A DNA stretch of 64,000 nt, from NCBI RefSeq assembly GCF_023278565.1, contig NC_064682.1:1612001-1676000 (forward strand), given 5' to 3'. Source of the DNA: Colletotrichum lupini (Eukaryota; Ascomycota; Sordariomycetes; Glomerellales; Glomerellaceae). Each line of letters begins with the position of its first letter. The first letter of the stretch is position 1. A program made the position numbers and the translations under genes. This document shows positions 35,701-46,391 of this stretch, one piece after another. A model generated the notes under the pieces. That model saw nothing but the letters and a program-made list of their open reading frames with translations. It had not been told where the DNA came from and searched no databases.

Positions 35701-38221
35701 CGGTGGTCTGGCCCGCCCTGCCAGAAATGCCCTGCTTCGCCCTGCCCTGATATTCTTCTCACCCCACCCCAAAATGACGATGAGGAACCAGTGCTGCCCG
35801 ATCCCACCCCCTTTCCCCCCTCCGCTAACTGCATCAGTACGGTGGTACATACATCACTCGCCTCTCCCCGCCCTTTTCCTGCCGCATCGCGCATTTGAAT
35901 CGACGTGGCTCGGCGGCCCTTTTTTCTTCCCCCTGCTTTTTCTCTTTCCAAAATAAACCGACATGCTTCAACGTCAGTCCATCGCCGTGAGGATGGTCTC
36001 GATGAGGCCCAAACGACGCTGACCGAGTTTCCTTTCATCGCAGTGTATGGAGGCGAGACTGTTCCTCTTGCCCAACCATCGGGGCTGCTTAGCAACTTGG
36101 TTCGTTTCGCTTCACCGGCTGGCGGAGTCGATGCCGCCGGAGAGGGTCCTGGCGTCGCTCGCCCAGTCTCCAGAGCTGGTCCCGGATGCCACTGCGGATT
36201 GCCTAGTGCTCGGGTGCTCAGGCTAACTTCCAAGGTACCTTACCTTACCTCACCTGCTTTGCTCTGCCACGCTCTTTTTCATACTTTTGCCCTAGCTTGA
36301 TTGCCCAATCGTCGGCTTGTTGGCTGATGTCAATGCTATTATTGTTGAACCCTTGCCCCCTGCTCTCATTTACCTATCCGTACATATCGCTTTTCCCCCT
36401 CCGCTCTCTCTTATGACTTATGTCTCATGGTTCATGTACAGATCAACAAGTGCCAGCCAGCCAGCCCAGCCCAGCCCTGGTTGCGATCTAGCTCGGGTCG
36501 GCTGAAGCGTTAACTGCATGGGACGTGGTGCCATCGTAGCCCTCTCTCTAGCCCTCCAGCCTCGCCGCTCTGTTCTTACTCTCACTCCCATTCTCGCAAT
36601 CTTCAAATAGGCTCTTCACGTATCTGGAGGCGTTCATTCGTCCGTTCGTTGCTCGCTCTCCCGCCCGCGGATTAAACATCTGCACGAAACCTCCTCTCAA
36701 TCTCTTCCCATGTACTGTGTAGCACGTCAGGCACTCATCTTGGTACATGACCTGGATACGGATACACGCAGCTCACTTTCGTAGTACATCCAGGCTGTAT
36801 GCATCCGCTTTCCGTAACCTTCGTTTCCTCTCCCTTTCTCGGCTGGAGATTCCAGTCATGCCCCTGGTCAGCTCTTACCCTGCCTTTTCCCACCGTTTGC
36901 ACCTCCATCTTTCACCCCTTTGCTCTCCTGTCGGCCTAGGTACGGAGTACTCATCCGTCTGCTCGATCGTCCACCCCCTTCACCCTACCCCCCGGCTGGC
37001 CTTGTACAAGCCCTTGCCTCTGCGGCTTTGAAGCTCCCAATCATTTCCCTCTTCCACCCCGACGGGTCGGCACTCCACGCCAGCTCTGTGTGGCCTTGGA
37101 CCCCGCCGGACGCCGGGTAAGGGAGCCTGGCAAGCCACGTCCCAATCAACTGTTCGCTCGAAGCTGCGGCCATTTCCCGGTCTCCCTTCACAAGTAGCGT
37201 GGATTCACCTTACCTACAAGCCGTGGAGCTATGCCATCTTGTCTCAAGTCCCGCAAGCCCATATTTCCCAGCTGCCTGTTCATAAACCCATGATTGTCGG
37301 CACCCATGTACCGGTTGACCACGCGGGGGGTTCAACGACTAGCATATGTGTGTGTGTACATGTGCGTGTGTGTCCAGGGGTGTGTGAGAAAAAAAGAAAG
37401 CAAGAAAAAAAACTCTTGAGAGAGTGTGAGAGAAAAAAAAAGGGAAATAATAACCCAAAAAGATGACGCTAGGAGATCCAAGTTTATCACGACGTTCTGC
37501 GGCCAGTACCACACTCCCCACGTCCGGTCTGGTCTCTGGTCTGTGGTCTGGCATCAGACGAAGCAGAAGCACTCACACCCAAGTGGCACACCCCTCTTCT
37601 CCTCCTCGCCGCCGCCGCCGCCGCTCCTACTCCTCCTGCTGCTCGTCAGAGACAAGTACCAGGGCATGAAGAAAAAGAAAGGACACAGGAAACCGACGCG
37701 GTCCTGCCGTACCAAACCCAAACGGAATTGGGACGTGATGTTGTGTCGTTACTTCTTTGGATCATGTCCCTTTTCTCTCCATCTTCCCTTCCTTTTCTCT
37801 CCTCCCACCTCTCCCCATCCCAAGATGCAGCATGCCGTAGGGTACCAGCCCAATTGATCCCTTACCCGTCTGCATTCGTTGTGCAAACATTTCATTGCCT
37901 TCAGAAACAGCTTCTAGCTAATCTCGTCCTGCCACATCACAATCTTTTCTACTCCAATGGGATTATACCCATTTGTTTCACGGCCGACCTGATCCCGAGT
38001 ATAAGAACCACAAAGTTTCGCTACTCCATAATCGTTTGTCTTGAGAGATATCCACGATCCCAAACCGACTACTACAACATTGATCATCTACTGCAATCTG
38101 CAACAACTATTGCTTCGACAACCCCCTCGGCCAGTATACCTCTATAAACCTACTCTTTGTTGCTTCGGCCAAACAATTGCACTGCATGTACTCCAGCAAG
38201 TCATACACGTCGACTGCCACC
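29715..38221. other. 8.5 kb gene-poor region
   Basis: No supportable protein or RNA gene. Frames up to 178 codons occur but overlap in several frames and lack domains. From about 34.6 kb to 38.2 kb the plus strand is strongly pyrimidine-rich, which may be a long promoter and leader for the small dsRBM gene. Weak hints of a broken coding region at 31417-31744 (two overlapping plus frames) could not be tied to a family. Confidence 0.45.
35675..35701. repeat. (ATC)9 microsatellite
   Basis: Nine perfect ATC units in the pyrimidine-rich gene-poor stretch. Confidence 0.9.
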
Positions 38222-38644
38222 ATGTCTGCTTCGTCATACAGCAGTCAAGCAGGCACCTGGCAAGAGCGACTTGAAGGTAGGGATCCGCTATGAAGATGTC
38301 GGCCGATATGGACAACGATGCTGACCAATTGTCCTACAGACGCTTGCCGCGAAGCCAACATAATGCCACCCGTCTTCCAGATCGTTTCTGACCGCCGTGG
38401 TAAGCTACCTTGCCAGCAATCACCCTAGCCGGCCTGTTCCCCTTACTGATTGATCGTTCTCCAATTAGGCGGCCGCACCGCTTGGTCCAGTCGAGTAACT
38501 GTCCACGGCCGTACCCTCTCCGCACGATTCTGGTACGACGGCAAGAACCTCAATAACGCGAAAGAAGACGCCGCCGAAATGGCTCTCAACTACCTTACTG
38601 GTTCGAATCCCAGCTCGCCAGCCAACAGCAGAGGCAGCTACTAA
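38222..38644 (+). CDS. Small single-dsRBM protein
   Basis: Three exons, 38222-38276, 38340-38399 and 38469-38644, with introns of 63 and 69 nt, give a 96-residue protein. Nearly the whole chain fits one double-stranded-RNA-binding motif in alpha-beta-beta-beta-alpha order: helix 1 WQERLEDACREANI (13-26), strand 1 PVFQIVSDRRG (29-39), strand 2 TAWSSRVTVHG (42-52), strand 3 RTLSARFWYDG (53-63) and helix 2 NAKEDAAEMALNYL (68-81). The tail is Ser/Asn-rich. The second helix keeps Lys70 and the AA-x-x-AL pattern of the RNA-contacting end, but the usual KKxAK triad is reduced. No Dicer, Drosha, ADAR or kinase domain is attached. The individual exons are tiny and easily missed. The ATG is in ACCATGT context. 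The specific role is unknown. Confidence 0.85.
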
Positions 38645-40171
38645 AGAAGACAACGAAACGAAAGACGGTTACAGACGTGCAAAGATACCCGCAACTTGCA
38701 GCGAAAACATCCATTCGAGCATCAGCGTCTAGCGTCACACTTTTTTGTCTCTTTTATCTTTCAACGCACTTTTCTTGCTCTTACTTTCCTGGGCTTTTGT
38801 TTCGGATGTTCAACTGTACGAATACACACCTGGAGTTGAGATTGGGAGACATTGGCCAAATGCCACACGGCACAAGGGGACATCACGGAACATCGGCGTA
38901 CGGCTACATTTCTACCTACGGTCCATTGGGAGGCTCCGAAAAGGAAGATGGTGCTGAGTTGGTTGAGGAGAAATGGCGCAAAAGAAACATTTGTTTCTCA
39001 CCACATCAATCCACAAGGGGGCGGTGGGAGGGGCACGCGGCGGCGTGTCTCGCTTCTCTCTGTACTCCTCACACGTGTGGAACAGGGACTGGAGCTGAGA
39101 GAAGAAATTCCAACACGAGACAGAACCTTGGCGAAACAGTACCGGCAGAACAGTTGACGGGGTCACGAGAGTCTCTTTCTCATTTAATTCCTTGTTGTTT
39201 TGGGCGGCGTTGCGAAGCCGGGCCCAGGTTGGTAATTGGGTTGCAATCTTGGACATTTTTTTTTGCCGTTTATTTTGTTTTCTTTACGGAGCGGCGTTAA
39301 TGATGGGAAAAGCAACCACCAGTGCAAGGGATGCTGCCGTGGCATAGCTAGGTAGAAAAGGGATTTCCGTTGAACGGAGCTGGTTCCTCTTGCAAAGTTT
39401 CCAAAAGAGATGAGGACCAACTTGACGAGACTTCCTTTTTCCTGACGAGGGCGTATCCACTTCTTCCCACACCACTCTGCATTCAATCCACGTGCGACGA
39501 GATTAATTCTCCGTTGTTATAGCCTGCGGTGATGACATGGGGATTCTAGCTCACGCAAGGACAAACAAACAAAAAAAAAGACATTGGTGGCTTCATGATG
39601 GCAAAGCTGATTACTCTTCAAGACGACGGGCGCTGGAAGGGGGTGTCGATTGGCACGGGGAGGGCGAACGGACATCGTTTGTCCACCTCAATCTCTCTCT
39701 GTGTCTACTCTCCCCCACGATGACATAGGTATCTTGGGTTTACTAGTTCTACTATCACCAATGCAGGAGGTCGTTGCGGTGTCGGCGGACGGTGGGCGTG
39801 CTGGCTGCTCCCCTCCCTCCCCTCTCCGCCCTCGCCCCCCCTGGACAAAGATGAGCTAGGGAGTCTGCTAGCAACGGGACTGCGGCAGATCCCACGCCAA
39901 CGCAAAGCTGTCTTGTCAACCTAAGTTGTGTTTGTCCGCGGTTGGCCTATGTATGGTAAAGTAGGAGAGAGAATCTCGAAGGGGGAACCTAGCCAGCCTA
40001 GCTTTCATGAACGGTGGGGGAGCTGAGCCAGCTGCCAGCTGGTGCTTTGCGCTAGGGAGCTTGTCAATGGAATGACAAAAGTTGTGACAACTCTTTTCTC
40101 TCTCGGTCTGCCCCCTGCCCCCCCGTGAAAGATACGAATGCCTACCTAATCCACGAAAAGATAGAGATAAC

Positions 40172-40209
<38 letters not shown>

Positions 40210-41721
40210 CCCGCCCGCGCGGGGGGGGGGGGGGGGGGGGGGGCGGCGGGGGGCGGCGGGGGGGGAAGAGGGGAGGACGGAAGCGCGGCAGGCGAGGACA
40301 CAGGCGAGCGGGGGTGGGAGGGGGGGGGGGGGGGGGGGGGGGCGGGCGGGGGGGGGTGGGGGGGCGGGGAGGGCAGACAGATGTCGCGCGACGGGCAGAG
40401 AAAGTGAAAAGAGCCGCTAAATGCCGTACTGCAGGAAATCTGCACGGAGGGGGGAGTGAGTGACGGCGGCGGTGGTGGTCTATGCAGCGTGTGGCGTGTG
40501 GCAGGCAAGGCAGTTTGAATCACGCATGCTCTTATTTTTTCGGGGCGATTGTGATTTGTTCCCAACCTATTCGGTCTACATGCAGCGAGGGGTAAAGGCA
40601 GGTGTTCGGAGATGGGGTTTAGGTGTCAAGGTGTGTGTAGGTGTGTGTGAGTGGTATGTTTCTCTCGCTCTCTTTTTAGGTATTCTGTTTGTCGAGGAAA
40701 TTCGCGGCTTCGACATGTGGGTGGCGTTTGTGACTTAGATAGGTAGGTCCCCTCAAGTTCCCCCATCCCGCCATGGGGGCGAATCTGGCAAATGGCACAT
40801 TGGGGCATTGGCAAAAGGACTGAGTGGGTGGTTGAGAACCATGGAACTTTGGTGCCTTCATGATGGGCAAAAAAAAGTTTGGGGGCGGGATTTTCTGTGT
40901 CACTGAGACATGAAAGAACCCACATGGTGAAAGTGCGGGATGTCGAACAGACGTGGACGCCGTGGGCATCGGCCAAGGAATGGGGTGAGTGAATTAGGGA
41001 TTTCTCTTTTCCAAGACACTTGCTGCGGCTTCAGGCGGGTTTTGAGATGGGGGAGGGGAAAAGGATTTGGATTTTGTCGTTGGTTTGGCGGCCGCAAGAG
41101 AGACCTCGCTGATCATCCTGAAAGAGCTGTAAGCCGCTTCGAGGGAGAGTCTCGTGACTGGCGCTGCTTGCCGTGCCTGGCATTTGAGAAGAAAAATGCC
41201 CGTTGGCTTGCAGAGGAAGATGTTGAGTATCACACTGCGAATCTGATGAAGAGGTGTGGTGGTATTGGTGAAGAAGGTCTGCATATTCGGTGAGCGAGAG
41301 CGGGAGGTGGGTTGAGATTAGCTTAGGTAAGATGATGTGAGGTTCGTCTCGGTGGGCGGCACGGCCCCGACCGGCTTTAAGCTGGGATGTAGCCTGTAGG
41401 AAGGACGTACCTGCCTTACCTAAGCTTCCAGCACCACTCTCGGACAGCGGAGCTACCCTTCTCCGGTGGGAGGCCCACTCGACTCTGAAGCTCGGGCCCA
41501 GCTTGAACTGCAAAGGTGTAGGTAAGCAGTCGACGTTGCGAAAGTGGAGCGGCAACATCCGCGCGACTCAATAATTTTCGTGGATTGGCCGCGCTGGGTC
41601 GAAAATCGCCAGTCGAATTCAGGGTGCCTTTTCCAACAACTACGACGTCCCGACGACTCGACGCACCTCAATCGGAAGTATACGAGACGACTTCGGTAAT
41701 TTGAGCACATTCAGAGCAGCC
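38645..41721. other. Intergenic between dsRBM gene and uS7m
   Basis: 3.1 kb without a supported gene. It contains the C/G homopolymer tract at 40174-40380 and many short G-rich frames. The last few hundred bases are the uS7m promoter. Confidence 0.45.
40174..40380. repeat. Extreme C-run/G-run tract, imperfect inverted homopolymer
   Basis: C34 (40174-40207), then a 13-base GC spacer, then G23 (40221-40243), followed by G-runs separated by single C bases and a second G-rich block around 40310-40375. The C34 and G23 arms could fold into one long hairpin, and the G side can form several G-quadruplexes (i-motif on the other strand). Run lengths in an assembly are unreliable here. Confidence 0.85.
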
Positions 41722-42943
41722 ATGTCTCTGCGGCCGAGCCTACAGACCGCCTGCCGGGCGCTCGCGCTGCGGTCTCGACCCCTGGCCCAACGACAGGAAC
41801 CTCTAGTCTGGGCGGCGACAAAACGAGGATACTCTGACGAGCTGCGCAAGGGTGAAAGGAGCCAGATTCCGGTATTGAAGAAGACAGAGAACGCAGCTTT
41901 CCCTCAGGGTCAGGAGGTGCCTGAGTCCGCGCCGGGACAACAGCAGGTATGGAATTTTTGATACCAGGAGGAGGAAGACTACGTGGACGAACGAGGCGGG
42001 GAGAATAAGGAATTGCTGACGATCCAATCTTGCAGCCAACAAACGAGGCACTTGAAGCTGCCGCGGCACTGAGCGAGCTCGCAGAGGCGGCAAAGGGACA
42101 CAGCGCCGGTCTCCAGGGCGGCCTGACGGAAGCCCAGGAGCAGATGCTATACGCCGAGGGCGCCATCCCGCCTACACAATCGGACGGCAACGGCCAGCGC
42201 GATCTCGAAATCATAGCTCGCGGCGGGCTTCTCGCGCAGGCTGGGGACGCCGACGAGGTTGCCCCGTCACGGTCCTACAAGTTCCCGCTGCCTACGCTCC
42301 CTCTGCCGCCCCATAGCCATCTCAAGTCTCGGTACCACCCCGTGCTAGACCAGTTGACCAACCTGATGATGCGAGATGGCAAGAAGGCCCAGGCGCAAAG
42401 AGTACGCCAATCCCAACTCTGGAAACATATGACAAGATCTTGTGTGTCGAGGCAATTGCGAAGAGAATTATGCTGACATTGCGTGCGCCTGCGTAGAATA
42501 TGGCCATGGTCCTCAACTTTCTGCGAACCTCCCCTCCCCCGATCATCAACCCCAAATACCCGCTCCTTCCCGGCGCCCCGCCGCCGGCGCACCTCCCGCT
42601 GAACCCCGTGCTATACCTCACACTGGCCGTGGACTCCGTGGCGCCCCTCATCAAGATCCGCCGCATCGCGGGCGGAGCCGGTGGTGGTCGACCCCTGGAA
42701 CTTCCCGCACCCCTAGCGGTCCGCCAGAGGCGGCGCGCGGCGTTCCAGTGGATCCTGGACGTGGTCAACAAGAAGCCGTCCAAGGGGTCCGGCCGGACGC
42801 AGTTTGCGCACCGCGTGGCGGACGAGCTGATTGCCGTGACCGAGGGGCGGTCGTCCGTGTGGGAGAAGCGGTTGGCGCTGCACAAGTTGGGCACGGCGAC
42901 GCGTGCCAACTTGACTGCTAAGCCTGTCAAGCAGAATATGTAA
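41722..42943 (+). CDS. RSM7: Mitochondrial small-subunit ribosomal protein uS7m
   Basis: Component of the head of the mitochondrial small ribosomal subunit, binding the 3' domain of the small rRNA. Exons 41722-41946, 42036-42401 and 42497-42943, introns 89 and 95 nt, all phase 0; 345 aa. The N-terminus MSLRPSLQTACRALALRSR is a typical mitochondrial presequence, followed by an Ala/Glu-rich linker. The S7 fold starts near YHPVLDQLTNLMMRDGKKAQ and runs across intron 2 into RNMAMVLNFLR. The C-terminal core has RRRAAFQWILDVVNKK and WEKRLALHKLGTATRANL, the conserved uS7 rRNA-binding and helix elements. The N-terminal extension makes it longer than bacterial S7 (about 155-180 aa), as usual for fungal mitoribosomal homologues. 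Confidence 0.93.
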
Positions 42944-45900
42944 AAGGGGGTTGAGGTGTGGGGAGTAGGTTTTGTACGAAGACGAAGAGGGGGAGGGAAA
43001 AATAAGATGTGGAGAGAGAGATTTGTAGCAAAGCTGTATATTGTACTATATCATCCCGCCCAAATGTCAGAGCTCGAGAGGAGCCTTTCTGTCCAGACTA
43101 ATTATCGCCATGAAGAGTGCGTTGGTGGTTCAAGTCTGAAGGCCATGATGTGTCAAGAAGGACGGATTTTGCTCTAACATTCTGCGAGAGCATCCGCATC
43201 ACTGTGTCAGCGTTGCGCACATTGCCGACGGCATCATCCCCGGCTCATAGCACAGTCTCCAGACCCTCTACTGTACCATTCCTAAGTTGTGACGAGAATG
43301 CTACATCTCCCATTGAAACTCTCCCAGGAAGCCATGCTACCCTTGCGGAAAAGACTGAGAATGGCTCCGGCGAGAATCCAGGCAAGCATCAAGAGGCCTC
43401 TCGCCATCGTGACCACCGCGTTGCGAAATGACGCCCGGCATGGTCAAACGGCAGACGTAGACTGCAACACAGCCTCAATATGGTGTAGAAAGTTCACTAT
43501 GTTGTTCGCAGAGGTCTAATGCATCACTGTGCCCCAAAGGATAAAAGGCGGGGTCCCAACGAGGCGATGATAACCAAAGTAACAAAAGGCGTCTGCAACT
43601 CTCCGTAGCCCGGAAAGATTCCCGTATTCGATTTGGACTGCGGCCAAGCCACGATACCGTCGTGCCGGCGCCCAGTAGCATTTTCAAAATGGCTTTTCAC
43701 GTGATGAACCGATGACGTCTTGTCTTACTGTCTCTTCTCTCTTTCCTTCCTAGAAAACCCCGGGCGTTGCTCTGGTCATTGCCTACTGCTCGTACGGTAC
43801 TGGCTGGCCTACCTCTCCGGGGCGGGCGGCTGAAAGAGTCTTGGGAGTGGTGTTCTAAGGCAATCGGCGCCGTCCACGGTGAACAAATCACCTGCCAAGA
43901 AGACGGCCGGTCTTGGCGGTAAGACGCCGGCGTCGTCATCATGGCACCGTCGGAAGCACTGTGCGGCGAAGCGTCTTGCGTCCTCCCCCGCCGCTCGGTA
44001 GATGTGAGTGGAGGCTGAAGTATACCTTTGTGGGATGATACGGAGCGCGAAGCGCAGGACGGGTTGGACGGGGACGGTGGCGGAGGCCGCGGGACGTGAG
44101 TGTTTCCTACGGGGTTGTGCTTGTGGACGAAAAACCACCGAAAACAAATATTTGTAGTGGGGGGGCGGGCAGGGGATGCGTCATTCACTTTCAAGTCAGT
44201 TTTCTATCGTTTGATCTGAGTGCTACACAGTTGAGTGTTTAGCAACCCAAATCTTTGAACAGAGGGGGACAGAACGCTTTCTTTTCAGGACAGTTACTTG
44301 CTGTCAATCATTTGACCATTTTTCTCATTTAGATACCATACGATAAATCAGCTCTGAAACCAGCCCTGTCGATCTCGTTCGAACATCGAGAGATAAGTGA
44401 GTGTTTCTCAGATCTTCCTCAGATGTTTGTTTCCCCATTCTTTTTTTATTCTTTCTGGTTTCAAAGCACAGTGGTCCTCGAGTACGTACACCTACCTGTT
44501 TGAGACGGCTGAGTGGGCACAGAGCATATGTACTCTTTGGATGGTTTGCATACTTGGGGATGGAGTGTCGTGCATCAAATCAGCAGACAAACGTCGGAGA
44601 AGGGAGGGCGCTGGGGGCGGCGGCGTAAGCAGAGTTGGAGGTGACATCCCATCTTTCGATTGAGTTTTCGTGGGGCAGCAGCCCAATGGCTCTCGGACGA
44701 TTCATCGGAATAAGAATTCACTGGGCACAGAAAGGGCACCACGACATGGCACCAATTACTTTTCCAGGTTGTATAAGTGAAGTGGGATGAGATGGGGTAC
44801 CTCACCGGGTTTCCTGAGTGGGCAGGTACCAGTGGTACCGAGACGGGTGATGACGAAGCACCCACGGCACGCAGTAAGAAGCTGTCTCTCTCGGTCTCTC
44901 TGCAGCACTAGGGCGCGACGAAATGGGTGATCTTCTTCAGACTCTGGGGAAATGAGTTTGGGCGCAAGAGAGCAGAGGAATACGGCCCAAATGGGGTTGG
45001 CTGGGCTGGATAAGGTGCCCATGGCTCCATTGCCAATCTCATCCCATGTTCAGAGAGTCTTTGCCACAGCAATTGACTCCATGTCAAGTGGTAGACTCCC
45101 TTGGACAGAAGAGTCAAAGGACAGGCGATATGTTCATCAAGAACGTAACAAAAACGACGAATTTGGATCGGATGACTGCATTGCTCAGGCACTGTCTGCA
45201 CCACCACTTTAAGCTCGGTGCATGTTAATCTATCGATCCGTACAGAGTACTACAGACACAGTCACGGGCCAAGGTCACAAAGGCAATGAAAGGAAAGGCT
45301 ACGCACTACTCCGTACAGACTAACACTCTGTACACAGAAAACGAGGGAGGGCGCCGTCAATAGTCAACTGGTGTCAAAGATGTCGACGCTAAAAGACGGA
45401 GCACCTACCCCTCCTCGATCCCTTCCCACCATCCATCCACGTTATCCACGTTCCCCCCCCTCCCCTTTGACCCCTTCTGATCCTCCACCGTCCCATTTCC
45501 ACAACCATCTCTCTCAAGTCCCGTCTCTCAGAACCTAGAGGTGCCTCTGGTGCCTGCCACCCGCAAAACCCAATCCCCACCTTTTCTTCTCTTACCTTAC
45601 CTCAGGTCTACGGAGTACTTTGTACTGGTTCGTTCCCAGCCCGCGCTTGTGTTGCCGCTGCCACTGCCACTGCCACCGGGGAACTTTGGGCTGGACTGGG
45701 ACTACCGTAGTAAGGTAACCTTGGCTAAAGTAGTACGGTAGGTAAAGAAGAGACTAGGAACCACCTTACCTTACTTTCCACCCTTTCTGAGGATACCTTA
45801 CACAGTACCTTACCCTGCCATTCACTCACTCCACTACCACCAATCGTGTGTCGTGCGCTACCTTACCCTCAGGTTCCTTCAACTCCTTGTTGTTTCTCTC

Positions 45901-46391
45901 CTACCTTACCTTACCGCACCGCACCCTTTTTTTTTAACCCTTCTCTTCTCCTCCTCCCCCTACCACCGCAACTAACTATTCCTCCTTCATCTGGTCTTGG
46001 CAGTTCGACTCGTGCTTCATAAGCTAATTTAGGCCTCCACACACAGCGCACCTTCCTCACTTTTGGTCTGGTCCCCAACGGAGCCATGATCTAAGGAGCC
46101 TCCGCCGACCTCCATATCCCAACTGCCCCTACACAATGCTGTTTCTGCCATCCAACTTGCACCGCCAACGTCAACATCGCAAGATCATCCCCCGTTAGAT
46201 TTACCACAACCACGTATATCCGATCCGAACCAAACCAGACCCCCGTATTCGATTTTACATCAACGAAATCATCACTATCCTCAAGCGAACGAGCTATCAC
46301 CGCTCTTGTACCACAAAAGCGACGCTCGTAAAGTCCTGAACGAGGCTCCTTCCCCGCCAAGAGCGCAATCCCACTTTCGACCCCATTCAAG
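42944..46391. other. Intergenic between uS7m and USP gene
   Basis: 3.4 kb, no supported gene. Frames up to 165 codons (43697-44194 minus) show no domains. From about 45.4 kb the plus strand turns pyrimidine-rich with many CCTTACC units, presumably promoter and leader of the downstream gene. Two TACGGAGTA-type nonamers lie at 45307-45315 and 45609-45617. Confidence 0.45.
45590..45925. repeat. Cluster of CCTTACC/GGTAAGG units upstream of USP gene
   Basis: At least eight CTTACC or GGTAAG words occur in about 330 bp (for example near 45590, 45713, 45763, 45815, 45860 and 45902), some in tandem at 5-bp spacing (ACCTT repeats). The same unit recurs at 36234-36247 and 63287-63313. Confidence 0.6.
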
